A stretch of DNA of 64,000 bases, taken from NCBI GenBank assembly GCA_014763615.1, contig JACXVB010000006.1:1-64000 (forward strand), read 5' to 3'. Both the position numbers and the translations under genes were made by a program. The notes beneath the pieces are model-generated. The model was not told where the DNA came from and searched no databases. It saw nothing but the letters and a program-made list of their open reading frames with translations. This stretch comes from Sphingobacteriales bacterium. GTDB taxonomy: Bacteria; Bacteroidota; Bacteroidia; Sphingobacteriales; Sphingobacteriaceae. Of this stretch, positions 8,934-16,496 are shown one piece after another. Every line of letters begins with the position of its first letter. The stretch's first letter is position 1.

Positions 8934-9740
8934 ATGAAAAAACGAGTATTAATCTCTGTATTTGCTTTGGCGATTTTTACGTCTTGTAATGAAGCAGTAA
9001 AAACAACAGAATCTTCTTCTGAAAAACAAGTTGTAGAAAAAAAAGAACATCCAGAACATTGGAGTTATGATGGAGAAACCAGCCCAGAGCATTGGGCCGA
9101 ATTTGAAAAAAATTCAGAATGTGGTGGTAAATTCCAATCACCTATAAATATAGTGAGCACAGATGGCATAGCTGATGGTAAATTAAAACCTTTAGATATT
9201 CATTATCAGGAAAATACAAAAATTCATGATGTAACAAATAATGGCCATTCTATTCAGTATAATTTTGAAAAAGGAGATTATGTTAATTATAATGGGGATA
9301 GATATGATTTGATGCAGTTTCATTTTCACGAAGGTTCAGAGCATACTATTGATGGGATTAGATATCCAATGGAAATACATTTGGTACATACAAATGCTAA
9401 AGGTAAATATCTTGTAATTGCAGTAATGGCAAAAGAAGGTGTAGCTAGTGCTCCTTTTAATTTTTTAGAAAATTATTTGCCAATTAAACAAGGTGAAACG
9501 AAAACTGTCAATAAATCTTTTAATCTTAATTCTAACCTTCCTAAAAATAAAGGATATTACAACTATATAGGCTCGCTAACTACACCACCCTGTACCCAAG
9601 GTGTAAATTGGTTTGTTTTTAAAGAGCCGATTACAGCATCTTTAAAGCAAGTTAAAGAATTGAAAAGTTTAATGCCTGTCAATAATTATAGAAATGAACA
9701 AGCATTAAATGGTAGAAAAGTTTACGTTTATGAACAGTGA
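8934..9740 (+). CDS. Alpha-carbonic anhydrase, periplasmic lipoprotein
   Basis: The enzyme interconverts CO2 and bicarbonate. The 268-residue protein starts with a lipoprotein signal (lipobox FTSC, Cys18) and a Ser/Glu/Lys-rich linker, then the alpha-CA fold beginning WSYDGETSPEHW. The zinc ligands are H130 and H132 (QFHFHEGSEH) and H149 (EIHLVH); the 17-residue spacing matches bacterial alpha-class enzymes. The substrate-pocket motif SLTTPPCTQGVNW is intact. QSPINI and the C-terminal NGRKVYVYE are also family features. It is expected to be anchored to a membrane on the periplasmic side. It follows the porin gene closely and probably shares its transcript. Confidence 0.93.
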   Translation: MKKRVLISVFALAIFTSCNEAVKTTESSSEKQVVEKKEHPEHWSYDGETSPEHWAEFEKNSECGGKFQSPINIVSTDGIADGKLKPLDIHYQENTKIHDVTNNGHSIQYNFEKGDYVNYNGDRYDLMQFHFHEGSEHTIDGIRYPMEIHLVHTNAKGKYLVIAVMAKEGVASAPFNFLENYLPIKQGETKTVNKSFNLNSNLPKNKGYYNYIGSLTTPPCTQGVNWFVFKEPITASLKQVKELKSLMPVNNYRNEQALNGRKVYVYEQ

Positions 9741-9949
9741 ATACCTAGGCGATAATATTTTATTTAAACCGCTTCCTATGAATAATTGATATTAGAAAGT
9801 GATTTAAGATATTAAGATCCACTTAAAATGTTTTAACGCCAAGTCAAAAAAAATCAGATTTCAATAATATTAAGGAAGAAGACCAGCTTTTAATAAATTA
9901 AAATAGAGTGCAAATAGGATAGGAATAGCGAAAGCACAATATTGTATAG

Positions 9950-9992
9950 ATGCAATAGTAGTTTGAGGGTACAACCTAAACTGCTATTGCAT
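9950..9992. terminator. Long imperfect hairpin, probable terminator
   Basis: The left arm ATGCAATAGTAGTTTGAGG pairs with CCTAAACTGCTATTGCAT around the short loop GTACAA. The pairing covers about 17 of 19 positions and is followed by CAATTTTTAT. Its position about 210 bases after the carbonic anhydrase stop is distant, but in a convergent gap it may end transcripts from either side. Confidence 0.5.
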
Positions 9993-10049
9993 TCAATTTT
10001 TATAGTTTCTGTCTTGCCAGGATCTTTCGGAAAAGACGCTGCGTAAAAA

Positions 10050-10073
10050 ATCTATTTAAAGATTTAAATAGAT
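10050..10073. repeat. Perfect 11-bp inverted repeat
   Basis: ATCTATTTAAA and TTTAAATAGAT flank a two-base centre (GA). The perfect symmetry exceeds what AT-rich sequence usually gives by chance. It could be a dyad binding site or a weak hairpin downstream of aroB. Confidence 0.5.
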
Positions 10074-10211
10074 ATTTCAAACCATTAAATCATTCCATAC
10101 CTAAGGTTTGACTTTGAGAGAATTAATATAAGTGGTAATGAATCGCTCTGGCGAGTTCTGCCTGCCAATAGTGGAAATCATTTTGTTAACATTGTTAAAA
10201 ACCAGATAGCC

Positions 10212-11273
10212 TTACAAGTCTCTGTAAAAATTAAAGCTATCCTTAATCTGACTCTCCGAGATGAAAATATCGAATCTGCAATTCCCTAGTTGATCTGGCA
10301 ATGAAAAATTGATTTTTCCAGAAATATTCTTTTTATCATTTTTCATAATCTCCAACAATTCCTGTTCTATGCCGGTTCTGATGCTATATTTTCCGAAGAA
10401 TTTCAAAAAAGTGGAAGTAATGATTTCTAAATCTTTCTGGCTTAAGCCGATGATTTCATGAGCCAAATAAGCTTCGCAAATCATGCCTAAAGCAATGGCT
10501 TCGCCATGTAACAAAGGGTTTCTGTCGTTTTTTAACGACCAAGATTCTATCGCATGACCGATGCTATGCCCGAAATTTAAAGTTTTGCGTAAACCTTTTT
10601 CAAATGGATCTGCTATAACCACTTTATTCTTAATTTCTACCGAACGATAAATTTGTGCTTCGCTAATATTATTTACATCTTCAAGCTGCACAACTTCATT
10701 AAAGAAATCGGCATCAGCAATAATGCCATGTTTAATCACTTCGGCAAAGCCAGAAACCAGCTGACGATGGTCTAAAGTTTTCAGAAAATCCGGAGCAATA
10801 ATTACCGCTTGCGGTTGGGCAAATGTGCCAATAATGTTTTTTACTTCATTCAAATCCACTCCAGTTTTACCGCCTACAGAAGCATCTACTTGAGAGAGTA
10901 GGGTGGTTGGAATTTGAATAAAATCGATACCTCGCTTAAAGGTAGAAGCGGCAAAACCGCCCATATCGGTCACCACGCCACCGCCTAAATTAATCAGAAC
11001 TGCATTTCTATCGGCTTCAAACTCCAACAGCATTTGCCAAATCCCGATACAAAAATCAATGGTTTTATTTTCTTCGCCGTTAGGGACCTCGATTAAATCA
11101 AAATCTGTTAATTCTGGCAGTTTTTCTTGTAAAACAGGCAAGCAATATTGCCCAGTCATTTCATCCGTTAAAATGAAAACTTTAGAATATTTTTTCTTCG
11201 CCAAAAGCTGATGTAAGCTCTGTAAGCTATTGTCAAAAAAAACCTCGTAACTGCTGTTTTGTATCGGCTTCAT
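10212..11273 (-). CDS. aroB: 3-dehydroquinate synthase
   Basis: AroB converts DAHP to 3-dehydroquinate, the second step of the shikimate pathway. The 353-residue length is normal. Visible family motifs are the NAD-binding 'NLGGGVVTDMGGFAAST', 'IQIPTTLLSQVDASVGGKTGVD' and the metal-site segments 'GFAEVIKHG' and 'NFGHSIGHAIE' with 'LHGEAIALGM'. The start codon overlaps the stop of the upstream S4-domain gene by four bases (ATGA), so the two form an operon. The long convergent gap downstream separates it from the carbonic anhydrase gene. Confidence 0.97.
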   Translation of the reverse strand: MKPIQNSSYEVFFDNSLQSLHQLLAKKKYSKVFILTDEMTGQYCLPVLQEKLPELTDFDLIEVPNGEENKTIDFCIGIWQMLLEFEADRNAVLINLGGGVVTDMGGFAASTFKRGIDFIQIPTTLLSQVDASVGGKTGVDLNEVKNIIGTFAQPQAVIIAPDFLKTLDHRQLVSGFAEVIKHGIIADADFFNEVVQLEDVNNISEAQIYRSVEIKNKVVIADPFEKGLRKTLNFGHSIGHAIESWSLKNDRNPLLHGEAIALGMICEAYLAHEIIGLSQKDLEIITSTFLKFFGKYSIRTGIEQELLEIMKNDKKNISGKINFSLPDQLGNCRFDIFISESQIKDSFNFYRDL

Positions 11274-11500
11274 ATCACTTTTATGGTTTGTCCGTTAAAT
11301 TCAATACTATCGCCTTTTCTCACTTTCAATCGCTTTCTAAAATCAACTATTCCGTTGTATTTCACCAAACCTTCAGTCACTACCATTTGCGCTTCTCCTC
11401 CAGATGAAACTAAATCTGTGGCCTTTAAAAGCTGAATTAATGGAATAAAATCTCCTTCCAAAACAAATTCTATCATATCCGGCAAACTTACAAAATTCAT
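11270..11500 (-). CDS. S4-domain RNA-binding protein (YbcJ-like)
   Basis: This 76-residue protein is one S4 fold, like E. coli YbcJ and the related small RNA-binding proteins. The characteristic core reads 'IPLIQLLKATDLVSSGGEAQ' with the basic loop 'GIVDFRKRLKVRKGD' near the end. It likely binds structured RNA, possibly ribosomal. It is translationally coupled to aroB downstream (4-base overlap). The link to shikimate synthesis is probably only an operon arrangement, not a shared function. Confidence 0.88.
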   Translation of the reverse strand: MNFVSLPDMIEFVLEGDFIPLIQLLKATDLVSSGGEAQMVVTEGLVKYNGIVDFRKRLKVRKGDSIEFNGQTIKVI

Positions 11501-11564
11501 GAACGTTGTATGCTAATAATGAGCAATGATTTTATAATTTTGACGGTTTATATCTCTTTAATTT

Positions 11565-12755
11565 ATGTCTGATATCCTTTCTTCACAGAACTTATCTTTT
11601 GATGATACTGAGATTGCTTTTAAACATCAGAGCAATAAAGACTTAAAGCGTTCTTTTTGGTTGTATAAAATGATTAGCAATAACCTTTTGGTGAAAGTTG
11701 GTCCGCCCTTAACCAAAGCTGCACTAGCCATTAAGTTACCTATTGCAGGCTTGATTAAGGCAACGATTTTTAAGCAATTTTGTGGAGGAGAAACCATAGC
11801 AGAGTGTACGCCAACCATTCATCATCTTTCTGCTTCTGGTGTGGGAACCATTTTGGATTATTCTGTGGAAGGAGAGGATGAGGAAGCTATTTTTGATCAT
11901 ACCGCTCAGGAAATCATCAAAACCATAGAAAAAGCCATTGAAATGCCTGATGCAATTCCATTTTGCGTATTTAAGGTTACCGGAGTGGCTCGGTTTGCGC
12001 TGTTAGAGAAGTTGAATAGGAAAGAGCAATTAAAAGATTTTGAAGCTTTAGAATGGAAAAAAGCGTATAATCGGATTGAAGCCATTTGTCAGAAAGCGTA
12101 TGATGCACAACAGCATTTGATGATTGATGCCGAAGAAACTTGGATTCAGGACGTGATTGATGAAGTGGCTTTAGAAATGATGAGGAAATATAATCAGCAA
12201 AAAGCCATTATTTATAACACTTATCAGCTTTACCGTCATGATAAATTAGCTTCTTTAATTGCAGATTGTACCTTGGCACAAACTCAAGGTTTTTATTTAG
12301 GAGCTAAATTGGTGCGTGGAGCATACATGGAAAAGGAAAGAAAAAGAGCTGCCGAAATGAATTATCCTTCCCCAATTCAGCCTGATAAAGCATCAACGGA
12401 TCGGGATTATGATGCTGCTATTGATTTTTGTTTGGAGAATTTACAAACCATTTCTTTCGTTGCCGGAACGCATAATCAACATAGCTGCCAACTTTTGGCT
12501 GATGCGATGGAATTGAAAGGAATGGAAGCAAAGCATCCTCATGTTTATTTTTCTCAATTATTAGGGATGAGTGATAACCTCAGTTTTAATTTATCTAATG
12601 CGGGTTATCATGTGGCTAAATATGTTCCGTATGGACCGGTAAAAGCAGTTTTACCCTATCTTTTCCGAAGAGCGGAGGAAAACACAGCTATCGCTGGACA
12701 AATGGGAAGAGAATTGAGTTTAATCTCTAAAGAATTGAAAAGAAGAGGGATTTAG
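11565..12755 (+). CDS. Proline dehydrogenase
   Basis: This FAD enzyme oxidises proline to pyrroline-5-carboxylate, the first step of proline use. The 396-residue length fits the monofunctional Bacteroidota form, which lacks the aldehyde dehydrogenase part of PutA. Supporting motifs are 'YLGAKLVRGAYMEKER' (barrel strand with substrate and FAD contacts), 'FVAGTHNQHS', 'VAKYVPYGPV' and the C-terminal 'LFRRAEENTA', whose two arginines bind the proline carboxylate. A -7-like TAATTTTG lies at 11535-11542. The next gene is convergent and a hairpin separates them. Confidence 0.95.
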   Translation: MSDILSSQNLSFDDTEIAFKHQSNKDLKRSFWLYKMISNNLLVKVGPPLTKAALAIKLPIAGLIKATIFKQFCGGETIAECTPTIHHLSASGVGTILDYSVEGEDEEAIFDHTAQEIIKTIEKAIEMPDAIPFCVFKVTGVARFALLEKLNRKEQLKDFEALEWKKAYNRIEAICQKAYDAQQHLMIDAEETWIQDVIDEVALEMMRKYNQQKAIIYNTYQLYRHDKLASLIADCTLAQTQGFYLGAKLVRGAYMEKERKRAAEMNYPSPIQPDKASTDRDYDAAIDFCLENLQTISFVAGTHNQHSCQLLADAMELKGMEAKHPHVYFSQLLGMSDNLSFNLSNAGYHVAKYVPYGPVKAVLPYLFRRAEENTAIAGQMGRELSLISKELKRRGI

Positions 12756-12780
12756 TTTAGTTGATTGGTTCATTAGTAAG

Positions 12781-12810
12781 TAGTTCATTAGTCTCACTAA
12801 TTATGAACTA
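12781..12810. terminator. Hairpin between convergent genes, likely bidirectional terminator
   Basis: TAGTTCAT (12781-12788) pairs with ATGAACTA (12803-12810), and an inner TAGT/ACTA pairing extends the stem. It fills the 57-base gap between proline dehydrogenase and the HAD gene, ending just before the HAD stop. The ten-mer GTTCATTAGT also occurs twice here (12768 and 12783). The stem is AT-rich, so its strength is uncertain. Confidence 0.45.
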
Positions 12811-12812
12811 TT

Positions 12813-13442
12813 TCAACTAAATGAACTAAATAACTGTTGTATCGTATCCGGATAGGTCATTAAATAGGTTTGGATGCCTAATTCTTCGGCAGTTTTTAGA
12901 TGTTGAGGGCTGTCATCAATAAATAAAGTTTCAGCAGGATTAAGTTCGTTTTCTGCTAAAACTTGTTCAAAAATATCATGGTTGGGTTTGCGTTTGCCAA
13001 CTAAATGAGAGTAGTATATTTTCTCAAAAAAGCCTTCATTTCCATCTAAACCAAAGGTTTCTTTAAGGTATTTGTTGATGTACGCCAAATGAATTTCGTT
13101 GATATTGCTCAGCAGAAAAGTTCTATAATTCTGTTTTAAAGCCAAAAGTAATTCATGATTTCCATCAGGAACGCCGATTAGTAAAGAGTTCCAAGCATCA
13201 TCAATTTGCTGGTCGGTAAGTTCTGGGTGCTGACTTACTTTTCTGATGCCATCTCTAAATTCAGCAGCGGTTATATTTCCTTTCTCAAACTCATCAAATA
13301 AAGGATCATGCCCTTTATGAGCGTAAAATTCTTCCACATTTTTTATTCCTAAAGCTTCAAAAGCCGCTTGTGTACGTTTAAAATCTATCTTAAAAATTAC
13401 GTTTCCGTAATCAAAAATAATGTTTTTGATGTCTTTATTCAT
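12813..13442 (-). CDS. HAD-superfamily phosphatase (YihX-like)
   Basis: The 209-residue protein is a subfamily IA HAD hydrolase. The nucleophile motif is FDYGNVI near the N-terminus (residues 10-16), the YihX-type variant. Then come a helical cap, motif II LLSNI, the conserved lysine in GKRKPNHDIFE and motif III LFIDDSPQHL. YihX itself is an alpha-glucose-1-phosphate phosphatase; the substrate here is not known. It is transcribed away from the TetR operon, whose promoter lies in the 121-base divergent gap. Start ATG 13442 leaves the nucleophile motif where expected. Confidence 0.88.
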   Translation of the reverse strand: MNKDIKNIIFDYGNVIFKIDFKRTQAAFEALGIKNVEEFYAHKGHDPLFDEFEKGNITAAEFRDGIRKVSQHPELTDQQIDDAWNSLLIGVPDGNHELLLALKQNYRTFLLSNINEIHLAYINKYLKETFGLDGNEGFFEKIYYSHLVGKRKPNHDIFEQVLAENELNPAETLFIDDSPQHLKTAEELGIQTYLMTYPDTIQQLFSSFS

Positions 13443-13493
13443 GCACTAAAAATAAGCACTCCTAATAGAATCAGAAATTTATTTCTCTTTTAT

Positions 13494-13524
13494 TTTGGAA
13501 TATTAGTTTTCTGTTATACTTTTG
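13494..13524 (+). promoter_or_regulatory. Promoter of the TetR/ABC efflux operon
   Basis: TTTG (13494-13497), a 19-base spacer and TACTTTTG (13517-13524) match the Bacteroidota -33/-7 consensus exactly. The TetR-type palindrome begins at the very next base, so a bound repressor would block the transcription start. The start codon of tetR is at 13564. Confidence 0.75.
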
Positions 13525-13544
13525 TTTCAACCAAATGGTTGAAA
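13525..13544. promoter_or_regulatory. Probable TetR operator (20-bp palindrome)
   Basis: TTTCAACCAAATGGTTGAAA has 9-base inverted arms around AA. It sits directly on the transcription start region of the operon and 19 bases before the tetR start, as expected for autoregulation. Its 14-base core TCAACCAAATGGTT recurs exactly at 14198-14211, at the head of tolC. Confidence 0.75.
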
Positions 13545-13563
13545 TTTTTGGTTGATTTAAAAA

Positions 13564-14181
13564 ATGTTAGACAATTCCTCCAATAAGACAGAACAACAAA
13601 TTTTGGAAGCCGCATATCGTGTTTTTCAAAAGAAAGGAAGGGCAGGGGCAAGGATGCAAGAAATTGCAGATGAAGCTGGCATTAATAAGTCTATGTTGCA
13701 TTATTACTTTAGGAACAAGGATAGTTTGTTTCGAAAGATTTTTATGCAATCTATTGCTGAGTTTTTAGGTTCTGTGATTCCGATGCTGAACAATGTGGAA
13801 ACCACTTGGCAAGAAAAAATAAGTGATTTTATTGCTCATTATAATACATTTTTAACAAAAAGACCAGATTTGCCACTTTTTGTAATGAATGAAATTAATC
13901 AACATCCAGATGAGTTTTTTAATCAGCTCCAGATTGAAAATATCCTGATGCACACGGTATTTTTTAATCAACTGAGTGCAGCGGCAGAGCGAGGAGAAAT
14001 CAGGACAATTCATCCCATTCAGGTCTTTGTTACGATGCTCTCTAATATTGTTTTTCCATTTATTGCTGCGCCTATCATCAAGAAAGTAGCTGCATTTACG
14101 GATAGCAATTGGGAACATTTTATGGAAGATCGTGTTCGTATTACAAAAGAAATTATTATCAATTATCTAGAAAAAGTATAA
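13564..14181 (+). CDS. TetR/AcrR-family repressor of the efflux operon
   Basis: The N-terminal helix-turn-helix is clear (residues about 8-55: ILEAAYRVFQKKG, MQEIADEAGINKSMLHYYFRNKDSLF). The rest is a helical ligand-binding and dimerisation domain with no similarity I can name. It is the first gene of a seven-gene unit, 10 bases before tolC, and so most likely controls itself and the exporter, with the exported compound or a related one as inducer. A perfect palindrome overlaps its promoter start region. Length (205 residues) is normal for the family. Confidence 0.93.
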   Translation: MLDNSSNKTEQQILEAAYRVFQKKGRAGARMQEIADEAGINKSMLHYYFRNKDSLFRKIFMQSIAEFLGSVIPMLNNVETTWQEKISDFIAHYNTFLTKRPDLPLFVMNEINQHPDEFFNQLQIENILMHTVFFNQLSAAAERGEIRTIHPIQVFVTMLSNIVFPFIAAPIIKKVAAFTDSNWEHFMEDRVRITKEIIINYLEKV

Positions 14182-14191
14182 ATTTTTTGTT

Positions 14192-15466
14192 ATGAAATCA
14201 ACCAAATGGTTAAATCTAATAGTTGGTGTTTTTACCCTAATGTTTGGCTTCCAACAACTGGTTCAAGCACAGCAAATCAGTTTGCAAGATTGTTATCAGG
14301 CAACAGCAAAAAATTATCCTTTAATTCAGAAGGATAGTTTATTAAGAGTTATCACTCAACAAACAGATGAACAACTCAAGAAAAACTATTGGCCGATTTT
14401 ACAAGCATCAGCGCAAGCCACTTACCAAAGTGAAGTAACAACTATACAATTGCCTGGAATAGCGCCTATAGATAAAGATCAATACGCTATGGGTTTGAGT
14501 TTGACTCAACCTTTATTTGATGGTGGCGAAACAAGTGCACAAAGAGATTTGAATCAAATTCAAGGTAAAGTGCAGTTGCAACAAAATCAGGTAGATTTAT
14601 ATATGATTAAAGAGAGAGTCAGCAATCTTTTTTTTCAAGTGCTTTTGTTAAAGGAAAGTTTGAAAATTGATTTGGCCACTCAAAAACAATTAAACGCCAG
14701 ATTAGAAGCTAAAGAAGGAGCCTTAAAATTTGGCGCCGCCCAAGAAGCCGATGTAAATGCTTTAAAAGCCGAAGTTTTAAAAGCGCAACAACAAATCACC
14801 ATGATTCAGAACGACCAAGAAGCTGTTTTAACGCAATTGAGTTATTTTACGGGTTTAACCTTGAAAAGCGAGCAACAATTTTCTCTTCCGGATGATCCGC
14901 TTATACCAGCCTCTTATCTCAATAAAAGGCCAGAAAATATGCTTTTTGACCTCAATCAGCAAACCATTATCCAACAACAAAAAGTGAAGGATACCCAGCT
15001 TTTACCAAAAATAAGTTTGTTTGGGATAGCCAATTACGGCCGGCCAGGTTATAACTTTTTGAATAATAATTTTAGAGATTATGGATTAGTGGGTGCTAAA
15101 ATTACGTGGAATATCAGCAGTTTTTACCGCCATCAGGCTGATAAAAAAATCAATGAATTGCAACTCAGCAATGTGGCGGTACAGCAATCTGTTTTCGAGT
15201 TAAATCAGCAAGCTCAATTTAGCGTTCAGCAACAAAACTTGAAGAAATTGAACGAACTTCTGAGTCAAGATCAAGAAATTATTGATTTGAAAACAAAGGT
15301 AAGCACAGCATCAGAGGCTAAATTAGATAATGGGACCGAAACGGTGAGTGATTATATCAGCGATATTCAAAGTGAGCAGCAAGCTCGTTTAGCCAAGATA
15401 TTTCATCAAATTCAACGCTATCAAACTATAGAACAATTAAAATTGATTAATGGAACTCAGCAATAA
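14192..15466 (+). CDS. TolC-family outer membrane efflux protein
   Basis: The 424-residue protein has a signal peptide (about 1-27, ending VQAQQ) and two repeated helical halves rich in Gln/Leu heptads, typical of the TolC periplasmic tunnel. 'SLQDCYQATAKNYP' and 'LSLTQPLFDGG' are family-like segments of the first half. It would provide the outer membrane channel for the ABC-2 transporter encoded downstream. The first codons (K-S-T-K-W) contain the exact 14-base operator core found at the operon promoter. A gap of 94 bases before the adaptor gene contains a direct repeat. Confidence 0.92.
   Translation: MKSTKWLNLIVGVFTLMFGFQQLVQAQQISLQDCYQATAKNYPLIQKDSLLRVITQQTDEQLKKNYWPILQASAQATYQSEVTTIQLPGIAPIDKDQYAMGLSLTQPLFDGGETSAQRDLNQIQGKVQLQQNQVDLYMIKERVSNLFFQVLLLKESLKIDLATQKQLNARLEAKEGALKFGAAQEADVNALKAEVLKAQQQITMIQNDQEAVLTQLSYFTGLTLKSEQQFSLPDDPLIPASYLNKRPENMLFDLNQQTIIQQQKVKDTQLLPKISLFGIANYGRPGYNFLNNNFRDYGLVGAKITWNISSFYRHQADKKINELQLSNVAVQQSVFELNQQAQFSVQQQNLKKLNELLSQDQEIIDLKTKVSTASEAKLDNGTETVSDYISDIQSEQQARLAKIFHQIQRYQTIEQLKLINGTQQ
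14198..14211. promoter_or_regulatory. Second copy of the TetR operator core, inside tolC codons
   Basis: TCAACCAAATGGTT is identical to 13527-13540 in the tetR operator. It occupies codons 3 to 7 of tolC, 671 bases downstream of the first site. A second bound repressor could act as a roadblock or allow looping. Coincidence is possible because it also encodes protein, but an exact 14-mer at this position is unlikely by chance. Confidence 0.55.
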
Positions 15467-15481
15467 ATAAAATTGGAGACC

Positions 15482-15540
15482 ATCATGATTGAGCCATCAA
15501 ATAGGGGAATGAATAAATCATGATTGCTTCATCACCAATA
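15482..15540. repeat. Direct repeat with 35-base period between tolC and adaptor genes
   Basis: The ten-mer ATCATGATTG occurs at 15482-15491 and 15517-15526, each followed three bases later by CATCA and ending in ATA. The unit starts with the self-complementary octamer ATCATGAT. It may be a small duplicated motif or a regulator site within the operon; nothing decides between them. Confidence 0.45.
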
Positions 15541-15560
15541 AAAAAACAAATTATATATAG

Positions 15561-16487
15561 ATGAAAAAACTAAAATTATATCCTAAAATCTTATCCATCG
15601 CCGTGATTACCTTCTTTTTTACGGCTTGTAAGAGTACTGAGCCTACTCCAGATGCTTATGGTAATTTTGAGGCAGATGAAACCATTGTATCTAGCAGAGC
15701 AGATGGTAATTTGGAGGTTTTTAATGTGGAAGAAGGCACCGTATTAAATGCTGGTGAAAACGTGGGATTGGTAGATACTACTCAACTGCATTTGAGAAAA
15801 ATGCAATTAATAGCTACTAAACAGGGTTTGAGAGAAAGATTGCCAGATATACAACCCGAATTGCAGGTGATTGAGCAGCAAATTGCAGCTCAAGAAAGGG
15901 AAAGAAACCGGACGATGAATTTGTTAAAAGTGGGTGCGGCGATGCCTAAAACTTTAGACGATATCAACGCCAATATCAAAATTTTAAAAAGCCAATTGGC
16001 GGCTAGAAAGGCGCAATTGAGCGTTCAAACTTCAGCAACTTTATCAGAGAGAAATCCCATAGATGCGCAAATAGATCAGGTTAAAGATCAGCTTGCAAAA
16101 GCTTATATCATCAACCCCAAAAAAGGGATGGTTTTAGTGAAATATGCTGAGACTGGAGAAACGGTCCATTTTGGAAGTCCGCTGTATAGAATTGGGGATG
16201 TAGAGGAGATTATTTTGAGAGCTTATATTTCTGGAGATCAACTGAGTAGCGTAAAAATTGGTCAGAGGGTGAGCTTAAGAATTGATGTTTCTAATGGAGC
16301 TTATCAATATTATAATGGCACAGTGGAGTGGATAAGTAGTGAAGCGGAGTTTACGCCAAAAATTATCCAAACTAAAGACGAGCGTATAAATATGGTTTAT
16401 GCTACTAAAATTAGGGTGAAAAATGATGGGAAAATTAAGATAGGAATGCCCGGAGAAGTTTTTCTAACACCTCAAAAATCTGAATAA
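15561..16487 (+). CDS. HlyD-type efflux adaptor (membrane fusion lipoprotein)
   Basis: This protein bridges the inner-membrane ABC transporter and the TolC channel. It has a lipoprotein signal with lipobox FTAC (Cys23), a split biotinyl-lipoyl domain (SRADGNLEVFNVEEGTVL and later NPKKGMVLVKYAETGE), a coiled-coil hairpin between them (about 90-175, many Gln/Leu/Arg heptads) and a beta-barrel domain towards the C-terminus. The order matches YbhG/HlyD adaptors. It is followed after 9 bases by the first ATPase gene. Confidence 0.92.
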   Translation: MKKLKLYPKILSIAVITFFFTACKSTEPTPDAYGNFEADETIVSSRADGNLEVFNVEEGTVLNAGENVGLVDTTQLHLRKMQLIATKQGLRERLPDIQPELQVIEQQIAAQERERNRTMNLLKVGAAMPKTLDDINANIKILKSQLAARKAQLSVQTSATLSERNPIDAQIDQVKDQLAKAYIINPKKGMVLVKYAETGETVHFGSPLYRIGDVEEIILRAYISGDQLSSVKIGQRVSLRIDVSNGAYQYYNGTVEWISSEAEFTPKIIQTKDERINMVYATKIRVKNDGKIKIGMPGEVFLTPQKSE

Positions 16488-16496
16488 GTAGAAAAA

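Larger units (their letters stand above)
9741..10211. other. Convergent intergenic region with two strong inverted repeats
   Basis: The region separates the rightward carbonic anhydrase gene from the leftward aroB gene and contains no credible reading frame. Two inverted repeats (9950-9992 and 10050-10073) are annotated separately. The part from about 10005 to 10170 is less AT-rich in patches and could contain a decayed element, but no insertion-sequence hallmark is visible. Confidence 0.5.

Noticed and set aside
6605-10211. Genomic island or prophage between dnaE and aroB
   Set aside because: No integrase, transposase, tRNA attachment site or terminal repeat is visible, and base composition does not change clearly.
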